Position numbers and translations under genes: made by a program | Shown: positions 1-4,559 of the stretch, piece after piece | Layout of the letters: the number at the start of each line of letters is the position of its first letter | Position numbering within the stretch: the stretch's first letter is position 1 | Assembly (NCBI GenBank): GCA_023388235.1 | Contig: JAEWGQ010000375.1 | Location: forward strand, 1-8,331 | Length of the DNA: 8,331 nt | From: Actinomycetes bacterium | Lineage (GTDB): Bacteria; Actinomycetota; Actinomycetes; Actinomycetales; Cellulomonadaceae | Direction of reading: 5' to 3' | The notes under the pieces: model-generated | What the model was told of the DNA's origin: nothing | Databases searched by the model: none | Seen by the model: the letters and a program-made list of their open reading frames with translations, nothing else

Positions 1-202
1 GGTCCACACCCGCGATCTCAGGCGGCCCGAGGAAGGCCAGGGAGCCGGTCTGCGGCAGCAGCGAGCCGATGACGAGCGCTTCCCCGGCGCTCTCGGCGCC
101 CTCGCCCGACGGCGATTCCGAGTCCGACGTGCATGCGGTCAGGGCGAGTGCGACGGCCCCTGCGAGGGCGGCGGCTCGGATTCCATGCGACGAGCGAATC
201 AT
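1..202 (-). CDS. livK: Liv-type ABC transporter substrate-binding lipoprotein, N-terminal fragment (left copy)
   Basis: Only the first 67 codons lie in the window; the gene continues past base 1. The start is the ATG at 202-200, preceded by an AGGGG ribosome site 8 nt upstream. The protein opens with two arginine/histidine-flanked residues, a hydrophobic stretch and a lipobox Leu-Thr-Ala-Cys with Cys24 as the lipidated residue, so it should be an extracytoplasmic lipoprotein. After a Ser/Glu-rich linker comes the first strand of a Liv-type (Peripla_BP_6) domain, with the motif LLPQTGSLAFLGPPEIAGV. This matches almost residue for residue the complete lipoprotein at 2379-3644, so it is a paralogue. 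It lies downstream of its own regulator copy (423-1103), separated by a terminator. Codons ending in A or T (GCA, GAA, ATT, GGA, CAT, CCT) are more frequent than in the right copy. Whether the rest of the gene is intact cannot be seen. Confidence 0.9.
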   Translation of the reverse strand, partial: MIRSSHGIRAAALAGAVALALTACTSDSESPSGEGAESAGEALVIGSLLPQTGSLAFLGPPEIAGVD

Positions 203-215
203 GCGTGGTACCCCT
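198..215 (-). promoter_or_regulatory. Ribosome binding site block of left livK, identical to that of the right livK
   Basis: Read on the minus strand, the 18 bases AGGGGTACCACGCATGAT include the AGGGG ribosome site, an 8-nt spacer, the ATG and the start of codon 2. Exactly the same 18 bases occur at 2366-2383 in front of the right-hand livK. The sequence further upstream is not obviously alike. This fixes the start codon of both genes. Confidence 0.75.
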
Positions 216-266
216 TCGGCTACGGTCCCGCCGTGCTGGAGGCAAGGCGGTTCGAACAGTGCGGGA

Positions 267-272
267 AACCTA
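267..272 (-). promoter_or_regulatory. Possible -10 box of the left livK
   Basis: On the minus strand TAGGTT lies between the terminator of the upstream regulator gene and the livK start, and would give a leader of about 60 nt. No convincing -35 box is present at 16-18 bp. An alternative AT-rich stretch (TTACAAATAG, near 326-336) lies further upstream. The assignment rests on the TAnnnT pattern only. Confidence 0.25.
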
Positions 273-369
273 GCCATCCTTTGTGTCGGTTACGTGACTT
301 GGCGACCGTCATCGCCGGTTGTGGCCTATTTGTAACCTAAGTCCCCGGGAAAAGTCACCCAGGCAGCAC

Positions 370-408
370 AAAAGCCCGGCCCTCCACACCAGCGGGGAGG
401 TCCGGGCT
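370..408 (-). terminator. Intrinsic terminator downstream of the left ANTAR regulator
   Basis: On the minus strand the stem AGCCCGG-A-CCTCC pairs with GGAGG-G-CCGGGCT across a loop of about ten bases, and TTTT follows directly (plus-strand AAAA at 370-373). It starts 14 bp after the regulator stop codon at 423. It is one of the few hairpins in the window with a real T-tract. The stem is interrupted only by one A/G mismatch. It separates the regulator from livK, so livK needs its own promoter or read-through (antitermination). Confidence 0.85.
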
Positions 409-422
409 CAGGGGCCGATCAG

Positions 423-1103
423 TCAGGAGCCGCTGCCACCGACCTGGTCGATGACGGCGTCAGCGACCTCGCGCATGGTCAGGCGGCGGTCCATCGACGT
501 CTTCTGGATCCACCGGAACGACTCCGGCTCGGTGAGACCCATCTTCGTCATGAGCAGGCCCTTGGCGCGGTCGACGCGCTTGCGGGTCTCGAAGCGCTCG
601 GCGAGGTCGGCGACCTCGGACTCGAGCGCGGTGATCTGCGCGTAGCGGGAGATGGCGATCTCGACCGCGGGCAGGAGGTCCGCCGGGCTGAACGGCTTGA
701 CGACGTACGCCATCGCACCGGCGTCGCGCGCACGCTCGACGAGCTCGGTCTGCGAGAACGCCGTGAGCAGGACGACCGGCGCGAGGTGCGCCTTGCCGAT
801 CCGCTCGGCCGCCGAGATGCCGTCGAGCACGGGCATCTTCACGTCCATGACGACGACGTCGGGCTTGAGCTCGGTCGCGAGCTCGACGGCGCGCTCGCCG
901 TCACCCGCCTCGCCGACGACCTCGAACCCGGCCTCGGTGAGCGTCTCGACGACGTCCATGCGGATGAGCGCCTCGTCCTCGGCGACGACGGCGCGACGCG
1001 GAGCGCGCCCCGACGACGTGGCGGCAGGCGACGGCTCGGCGGTGGGCAGCTCCACGCCGGGCATCGGGTCCTGCGTGGGCTCGGGGCTGGCATCCTTGGT
1101 CAC
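423..1103 (-). CDS. pdtaR: ANTAR-domain response regulator, PdtaR-like (left copy)
   Basis: A 226-residue two-component response regulator. After a disordered Pro/Ser/Thr-rich head (1-35) comes a receiver domain (about 37-155) with acidic pair Glu42/Asp43, phosphoacceptor Asp87 in VVVMDVKMP, Thr114 and Lys136. A helical linker then leads to a C-terminal ANTAR domain (about 163-220) with the AKGLLMTKMGLTEPESF core. ANTAR domains bind paired RNA hairpins and act on transcription termination. The mycobacterial homologue PdtaR (Rv1626) is phosphorylated by the kinase PdtaS, which is not encoded here. The GTG at 1103-1101 is chosen because TACGCT lies 6 nt upstream, a typical leaderless arrangement; a frame open to 1241 would run into the tRNA. 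Another in-frame GTG (1109-1107) is possible but abuts the -10 box. The protein is nearly identical to the product of 1455-2156 in receiver and ANTAR domains but has an unrelated head. Confidence 0.93.
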   Translation of the reverse strand: MTKDASPEPTQDPMPGVELPTAEPSPAATSSGRAPRRAVVAEDEALIRMDVVETLTEAGFEVVGEAGDGERAVELATELKPDVVVMDVKMPVLDGISAAERIGKAHLAPVVLLTAFSQTELVERARDAGAMAYVVKPFSPADLLPAVEIAISRYAQITALESEVADLAERFETRKRVDRAKGLLMTKMGLTEPESFRWIQKTSMDRRLTMREVADAVIDQVGGSGS

Positions 1104-1109
1104 GTGCAC

Positions 1110-1115
1110 AGCGTA
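1110..1115 (-). promoter_or_regulatory. -10 box for the leaderless left regulator
   Basis: TACGCT on the minus strand, six bases before the GTG at 1103-1101, fits the TAnnnT-N6-8-start pattern of leaderless actinobacterial genes. No clear -35 box and no ribosome binding site are present, which agrees with a leaderless transcript. Confidence 0.5.
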
Positions 1116-1210
1116 GTGCGCCGACCGCCTGCTCGGACGCTCACCAGGCGTGGCCACCGTCACGGATGAAACCCCAGGCGACGCGCCCGCTGCGTCGCGG
1201 CGCGCGGCGG

Positions 1211-1216
1211 TAGGGT
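1211..1216 (+). promoter_or_regulatory. -10 box of the tRNA gene
   Basis: TAGGGT lies 10 nt before the mature tRNA 5' end, so transcription would begin a few bases upstream of it. TAGGGT is a common actinobacterial -10 sequence. The -35 region is not clear. Confidence 0.5.
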
Positions 1217-1226
1217 GGGACGACTG

Positions 1227-1300
1227 GCCCCGATAGCCCAACCGGCAGAGGCGTTCGGCTCAAACCCGATCCAGTGTGGGTTCGAATCCCACTCGGGGCA
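1227..1300 (+). tRNA. tRNA with anticodon CAA (leucine), short variable region
   Basis: A complete 74-nt cloverleaf can be drawn. The acceptor stem is GCCCCGA/TCGGGGC, seven pairs with A73. The D-arm is GCC/GGC with the loop CAACCGGCAGA. The anticodon stem TTCGG/CCGAT has a T-T mismatch at its base. The anticodon loop is CTCAAAC, with anticodon CAA at 1261-1263. The T-arm is GTGGG-TTCGAAT-CCCAC. CAA reads UUG codons, hence leucine. The D-arm, with a three-pair stem, AA-N2-GG and AGA before the 3' strand, follows the leucine pattern, and A73 suits leucyl-tRNA synthetase. The oddity is the variable region of only five bases (1271-1275), because bacterial leucine tRNAs normally carry a long extra arm. 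CCA is not encoded: CCG follows. It sits between two divergent regulator genes with its own -10 box. Identity as a tRNA is firm; the amino acid is less so. Confidence 0.85.
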
Positions 1301-1328
1301 CCGTCACCGTCACCGTCACCGTCACCGA
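1299..1328 (+). repeat. CACCGT hexamer tandem repeat abutting the tRNA 3' end
   Basis: Four exact copies of CACCGT (1299-1322) are followed by one variant, CACCGA (1323-1328). The first copy begins with the last two bases of the tRNA (C72, A73). A single partial copy, CACCGTCAC, also occurs upstream at 1155-1163. Nothing about its role can be read from the sequence. Possible explanations are replication slippage or the remnant of a tRNA attachment site. Confidence 0.85.
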
Positions 1329-1440
1329 CCGGCCGTCCCGGCCGTCGTCGTGCCCCCGCACCGCGCCCCGGACCCCGACCGCGCGGTCGGCGTGCCGAGG
1401 TTCACAGGCCGCCGCAGGCCCACCGGGCCCCGCGTGCCTC

Positions 1441-1446
1441 TAGAAT
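1441..1446 (+). promoter_or_regulatory. -10 box for the leaderless right regulator
   Basis: TAGAAT stands eight bases before the GTG at 1455. It is a good match to TATAAT and to the spacing of leaderless actinobacterial genes. There is no ribosome site before the GTG and no clear -35 box. Confidence 0.6.
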
Positions 1447-1454
1447 CTGTTCCC

Positions 1455-2156
1455 GTGAGCACCCAGGACGCGACGCCGAGCCAGCCGGAGAGCACCGAGC
1501 CGGCCGGCGACACCCCCCTCGACCTCGACATCCCGCAGGCCCGTGCGGCCGAGAAGGCCCCGGAGCCGGCCGCTCGGCCCGCGCGCCGTGCGGTGGTCGC
1601 GGAGGACGAGGCCCTGATCCGCATGGACGTCGTCGAGACGCTCCGCGAGGCGGGCTTCGACGTGGTCGGCGAGGCGGGCGACGGCGAGCGCGCCGTGGAG
1701 CTGGCCACCGAGCTGAAGCCCGACGTCGTGGTCATGGACGTCAAGATGCCGGTGCTCGACGGCATCTCCGCGGCCGAGCGCATCGCCAAGGGCCACCTCG
1801 CCCCGGTCGTGCTGCTCACCGCGTTCTCGCAGACGGAGCTCGTGGAGCGCGCCCGCGACGCCGGCGCGATGGCGTACGTCGTCAAGCCGTTCAGCCCCGC
1901 GGACCTGCTGCCGGCGGTGGAGATCGCGATCTCCCGCTACGCGCAGATCACCGCGCTGGAGTCCGAGGTCGCCGACCTCGCCGAGCGGTTCGAGACCCGC
2001 AAGCGCGTCGACCGCGCCAAGGGCCTGCTCATGACGAAGATGGGCCTGACGGAGCCGGAGTCGTTCCGCTGGATCCAGAAGACCTCGATGGACCGCCGCC
2101 TCACCATGCGCGAGGTCGCGGACGCCGTGATCGACCAGGTCGGCGGCGCCTCCTGA
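1455..2156 (+). CDS. pdtaR: ANTAR-domain response regulator, PdtaR-like (right copy)
   Basis: A 233-residue response regulator. A disordered acidic, Pro/Ala-rich head (1-43) is followed by a receiver domain (about 45-163) with Glu50/Asp51, phosphoacceptor Asp95, Thr122 and Lys144. A helical linker (about 160-185) and an ANTAR RNA-binding domain (about 171-228) follow. The start is the GTG at 1455, supported by a -10 box eight bases upstream. The open frame upstream crosses the tRNA and is discounted. Against the left copy (423-1103) I see only four substitutions from receiver to ANTAR (Arg64 for Thr, Asp69 for Glu, Ala111 for Gly, Gly113 for Ala) plus a different last few residues, while the first 40 or so residues do not align. 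The family acts at the RNA level in terminator control. It is followed by a strong hairpin and then livK, in the same order as the left copy. No partner kinase is in the window. Confidence 0.94.
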   Translation: MSTQDATPSQPESTEPAGDTPLDLDIPQARAAEKAPEPAARPARRAVVAEDEALIRMDVVETLREAGFDVVGEAGDGERAVELATELKPDVVVMDVKMPVLDGISAAERIAKGHLAPVVLLTAFSQTELVERARDAGAMAYVVKPFSPADLLPAVEIAISRYAQITALESEVADLAERFETRKRVDRAKGLLMTKMGLTEPESFRWIQKTSMDRRLTMREVADAVIDQVGGAS

Positions 2157-2174
2157 GGCGCCCGCCCGCCGGTC

Positions 2175-2218
2175 CGACGAGGCCCGGTCCACCCTCCGCG
2201 GTGGGCCGGGCCTCGTCG
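2175..2218 (+). terminator. Hairpin terminator between right regulator and livK
   Basis: A 19-bp stem (2175-2193 with 2200-2218) with one T-G wobble encloses a six-base loop, CTCCGC. It starts 18 bp after the regulator stop codon. No T-run follows, which is common for terminators in high-GC actinobacteria. It corresponds in position to the T-tract terminator at 370-408 of the left copy, although the two sequences differ. Confidence 0.75.
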
Positions 2219-2242
2219 CGTCCGGGCCCGTCCGCGCGGGGT

Positions 2243-2269
2243 CGTGGTCACGAATCGACAACGACCACG
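2243..2269 (+). promoter_or_regulatory. Inverted repeat upstream of right livK
   Basis: CGTGGTC (2243-2249) and GACCACG (2263-2269) form a perfect 7-bp inverted repeat with a 13-base centre, about 40 bp ahead of a candidate -10 box. This could be an operator for a dimeric repressor or activator, or a weak RNA hairpin. No known regulator consensus is matched with confidence. Confidence 0.3.
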
Positions 2270-2310
2270 CGCTGAGACACGCCCGACACGCAGCGGACAC
2301 ATCGGACCCC

Positions 2311-2316
2311 TACGTT
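2311..2316 (+). promoter_or_regulatory. Possible -10 box of right livK
   Basis: TACGTT lies 62 bp before the livK ATG. It is the best TAnnnT box in the gap after the terminator and would give a leader of roughly 55 nt. No matching -35 box is present, so this is a tentative call. Confidence 0.3.
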
Positions 2317-2378
2317 CTCGCGCACAGCACCGGCCCGGGGGGACCCGGCCGGCCGTACTCACGACAGGGGTACCACGC

Positions 2379-3644
2379 ATGATCCGTACGACACACGGCT
2401 TGCAGGCCGCGGCCCTGGCGGGGGCCGTCGCCCTCGTGCTCACCGCGTGCTCCGGCTCGGACGACGACGGTGCGGGCGGCGAGGAGACGTCGGCCGCCGC
2501 GGAGACCGGCCCGCTGCTCATCGGCACCCTGCTCCCGCAGACCGGTTCGCTCGCCTACCTGGGCCCGCCGGAGGTCGCGGGCGTGGAGCTCGCGGTGCAG
2601 GAGATCAACGAGGCCGGGGGCGTGCTCGGCTCCGACGTGCAGGTCACGCACGCCGACTCCTCGGACGCCGACCACGGCGAGGTCGCGACCCAGTCGGTGA
2701 CGGACCTGATCTCGCAGGACGTGCAGGTCATCATCGGGGCCGCGTCGTCGTCGGTGACGCTCAACGTGATCGACGACGTCACCGGGGCCGAGATCGTGCA
2801 GATCTCGCCCGCGAACACCGCCACCGAGCTGTCCGGGTACTCGGACTTCTACTTCCGGACCGCGCCGCCGGACACGGTGCAGGGCGCGGCGCTCGGCAAC
2901 CTCATCACCGGCGACGGGCACGCGAACGTCGGCATCCTGGTGTTCAACGACGACTACGGCACCTCGCTGCGGGACGTCGTGAAGGAGACCGTCGAGGCCG
3001 CCGGCGCGACGGTCGTGTACGGCAACGAGGGCGAGGAGTTCGACCCGGCGGCGAGCAGCTTCGCCTCGGACGTCACCGCGCTGATGGCCACGCAGCCGGA
3101 CGCCGTGGTGGTGCTGGCGTTCGTGCAGACCAAGCAGATCGTCCCGGAGCTCGTGGCCGCGGGCGTCGACCCGTCGACCATCTACCTGGTGGACGGCAAC
3201 ACCGCCGACTACTCGGCCGACTTCCAGCCCGGCACCCTGGAGGGCGCGCAGGGCACCATCCCGGGCGCGTTCCCGAGCGACGAGTTCGCGGCGCGCCTGA
3301 CGGCGGTCGACCCGGCGCTGACGGACTTCGCCTACGGCCCCGAGTCGTACGACGCGACGATCCTGGCGGCCCTCGCGGCGGTCCGGGGCGGCGGCACGGA
3401 CGGTCCGACCATCCAGGCCAACCTGGCGGCGGTCTCCGGGGCGGACGGCGGCGAGGAGTGCTCCACGTTCGCGGACTGCGTCGAGCTGCTCGACGCCGAC
3501 GAGGACATCCGGTACGTCGGCCAGTCCGGCATCGGGCCCTTCAACGAGAAGAACGACCCGTCCTCGGCGTTCATCGGCGTGTACCGGTACGGCGCCGACA
3601 ACACGAACGTCTGGGTCAAGGCCGTCGAGGGCACGGTCGAGTGA
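2379..3644 (+). CDS. livK: Liv-type ABC transporter substrate-binding lipoprotein (right copy)
   Basis: A 421-residue extracytoplasmic lipoprotein that captures branched-chain amino acids or related ligands for a Liv/HAAT ABC transporter. The signal peptide has the lipobox Leu21-Thr-Ala-Cys24, followed by a flexible Ser/Asp/Gly/Glu linker to about residue 44. The rest is a two-lobed Peripla_BP_6 fold with the typical first strand LLIGTLLPQTG (46-56), GAASSSVT (120-127) and the AFVQTKQIV region (247-255). Two cysteines, Cys361 and Cys367, may form a small disulfide loop. The ATG at 2379 is chosen for its AGGGG ribosome site and because the left paralogue has the same 18-base start block; the frame open to 2244 would delay the signal peptide. 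It follows its regulator after a terminator and ends before a second strong terminator, so it is probably transcribed alone. The permease and ATPase genes are in the convergent operon at 4560-8331. The exact ligand is unknown. Confidence 0.93.
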   Translation: MIRTTHGLQAAALAGAVALVLTACSGSDDDGAGGEETSAAAETGPLLIGTLLPQTGSLAYLGPPEVAGVELAVQEINEAGGVLGSDVQVTHADSSDADHGEVATQSVTDLISQDVQVIIGAASSSVTLNVIDDVTGAEIVQISPANTATELSGYSDFYFRTAPPDTVQGAALGNLITGDGHANVGILVFNDDYGTSLRDVVKETVEAAGATVVYGNEGEEFDPAASSFASDVTALMATQPDAVVVLAFVQTKQIVPELVAAGVDPSTIYLVDGNTADYSADFQPGTLEGAQGTIPGAFPSDEFAARLTAVDPALTDFAYGPESYDATILAALAAVRGGGTDGPTIQANLAAVSGADGGEECSTFADCVELLDADEDIRYVGQSGIGPFNEKNDPSSAFIGVYRYGADNTNVWVKAVEGTVE

Positions 3645-3659
3645 CCGCCGGCTGACCGG

Positions 3660-3723
3660 GCACGCACGACAGCGGGGCCCGGGACGCGCGCACGCAGCGC
3701 GCGTCCCGGGCCCCGTTGCGTGC
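3660..3723 (+). terminator. Strong hairpin terminator downstream of right livK
   Basis: A perfect 19-bp G/C-rich stem (3673-3691 with 3697-3715) closes a five-base loop, ACGCA. An outer 7-bp stem, GCACGCA (3660-3666) with TGCGTGC (3717-3723), can extend it. It begins shortly after the livK stop at 3644, and no long T-run follows. It isolates livK from the VOC gene, which has its own start signal. Confidence 0.8.
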
Positions 3724-3753
3724 GCGGGGGTTCCCGGGGGCGGGCCGCGGGCG

Positions 3754-3759
3754 TACCGT
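3754..3759 (+). promoter_or_regulatory. -10 box for the leaderless VOC-DUF2277 pair
   Basis: TACCGT stands eight bases before the ATG at 3768, with no ribosome binding site between. This is the same leaderless layout as for the right regulator. TTCCCG at 3731-3736 sits 17 bp upstream as a weak -35 candidate. Confidence 0.5.
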
Positions 3760-3767
3760 CCCCGGGC

Positions 3768-4145
3768 ATGGACTTCCGACTCGAGCTCGTGCAGGTGCCC
3801 GTGTCCGACGTGGACCGGGCCATCGCCTTCTACACCGAGCGCGCCGGCTTCGTGCTCGACCACGACCACGCCGTCGGCGGCGGCATCCGGTTCGTGCAGC
3901 TCACCCCGCCCGGGTCGCCGGCGTCGATCGCCCTCGGCACCGGGCTGACGTCGATGCCACCCGGCTCGGTCGAGGGCCTGCAGCTCGTCGTCGGCGACAT
4001 CGAGGAGGCCCGCGCGGAGCTCACCGGGCGCGGGCTGGACGTCGGGGAGGTGCAGGACTTCCCGTGGGGGCGGTTCCTGTTCTTCGCCGATCCCGACGGG
4101 AACCGGTGGGCCGTCCAGGAGACCGTGCGCGGGGGGAGCGCCTGA
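3768..4145 (+). CDS. VOC (glyoxalase/bleomycin-resistance fold) family protein
   Basis: A 125-residue small cytoplasmic protein with the two half-modules of the vicinal-oxygen-chelate fold. The first runs about 4-60, with LELVQVPVSDVDRAIAFYTE and a Gly-Phe turn. The second runs about 69-120, with LQLVVGDIEEARAELTGRGL and ending in FFADPDGNRWAVQE, the typical C-terminal signature. Members include lyases, dioxygenases and drug-binding proteins, usually metal-dependent. I cannot assign a substrate. The ATG at 3768 is supported by a -10 box eight bases upstream; the open frame reaching back to 3720 overlaps the terminator. The stop overlaps the next gene's ATG, so the two proteins are translated together. 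Confidence 0.88.
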   Translation: MDFRLELVQVPVSDVDRAIAFYTERAGFVLDHDHAVGGGIRFVQLTPPGSPASIALGTGLTSMPPGSVEGLQLVVGDIEEARAELTGRGLDVGEVQDFPWGRFLFFADPDGNRWAVQETVRGGSA

Positions 4146-4504
4146 TGTGCCGGAACATCACCACGCTGCGGGGGCTGGAGCCCGCGGCGACCGAGGCCGA
4201 GATCGAGGCCGCCGCCCGGCAGTTCGTCCGGAAGGTCACCGGCGTGCAGGTCACGAGCGACGCGACGCGGGAGCCGGTCGAGCGGGCGGTCGCGGAGGTC
4301 GCGGCGATCGTCGCCCGCCTGCTGGACGAGCTGCCGGAGCGCCGCCGGCCGCCGGCGACGGTCCCGCCGCTGCGCCGCCCGGAGGTCCGCGCGCGCCTCG
4401 GCCTCGACGCCCCGGACCACGCGCACGACCACGACACGCACGACCACGACCACGACCATCCGCACGACCACGACGCGCACGACCACCCGCACGCGCACGC
4501 CTGA
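4145..4504 (+). CDS. DUF2277 family protein with histidine-rich C-terminal tail
   Basis: A 119-residue protein. Residues 1 to about 65 match the DUF2277 family as I know it: an MCRNI start, the L-x-x-L/F-E-P-x-A-T stretch, a helix with QFVRKVTGV, and a second helix with VERAVAEVAAIVARLLDEL. The family is small and its function is not established. The first cysteine and arginine (Cys2, Arg3) are typical. After a Pro/Arg linker the tail from residue 91 is built almost only of Asp, His, Ala and Pro, with 13 histidines between residues 92 and 118. Such tails are known from metal chaperones and transporters, so zinc or nickel binding is possible (inference). The ATG overlaps the VOC stop (TGATG), showing translational coupling. 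Family assignment is fairly safe; function is unknown. Confidence 0.88.
   Translation: MCRNITTLRGLEPAATEAEIEAAARQFVRKVTGVQVTSDATREPVERAVAEVAAIVARLLDELPERRRPPATVPPLRRPEVRARLGLDAPDHAHDHDTHDHDHDHPHDHDAHDHPHAHA
4418..4500 (+). repeat. Low-complexity CAC/GAC codon repeat encoding the His-Asp tail
   Basis: The DNA behind the histidine-rich tail is an imperfect run of CACGAC hexamers interrupted by ACG, CCG and GCG codons. The pattern is prone to slippage, so tail length probably varies between strains. Confidence 0.75.
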
Positions 4505-4506
4505 CG

Positions 4507-4521
4507 CGCGGGGCTCCCGCG
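4507..4521. terminator. Possible small bidirectional terminator between convergent genes
   Basis: CGCGGG (4507-4512) pairs perfectly with CCCGCG (4516-4521) across a three-base loop, just after the DUF2277 stop and ahead of the convergent livF end at 4560. Three copies of CCCGCG(A/G)G follow with a 16-17 bp period (4516, 4532, 4549). The stem is short and there is no T-run, so the call is weak. The 55-bp gap holds nothing else. Confidence 0.35.
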
Positions 4522-4559
4522 AGGGCCCGGTCCCGCGAGGTCCCCGGTCCCGCGGCGGC

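Noticed and set aside
1104..1241. Longer version of the left regulator starting at 1241
   Set aside because: It would overlap the tRNA on the other strand, and the added residues have no counterpart in the right copy; the GTG at 1103 has a -10 box at leaderless spacing.
1299..1328. CRISPR-like repeat
   Set aside because: The units are 6 bp, adjacent, without spacers; it is a simple tandem repeat.
1155..1328. Attachment sites of an integrated element (CACCGTCAC on both sides of the tRNA)
   Set aside because: Only 9 bases match, there is no integrase or phage gene, and the element between would be just the tRNA itself.
1215..1454. Longer version of the right regulator starting at 1215
   Set aside because: The frame runs through the tRNA and the hexamer repeat; GTG at 1455 is better placed after TAGAAT.
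1440..2300. 286-codon open frame on the minus strand
   Set aside because: Shadow of the right regulator and the terminator region, with no recognisable fold.
3645..3767. Earlier starts for the VOC gene
   Set aside because: They would lie in the terminator hairpin; ATG 3768 fits the fold start and the -10 box.
2310..3869. 519-codon open frame on the minus strand
   Set aside because: Antisense shadow of livK in GC-rich DNA: Arg/Gly/Val/His-rich with no domain pattern.
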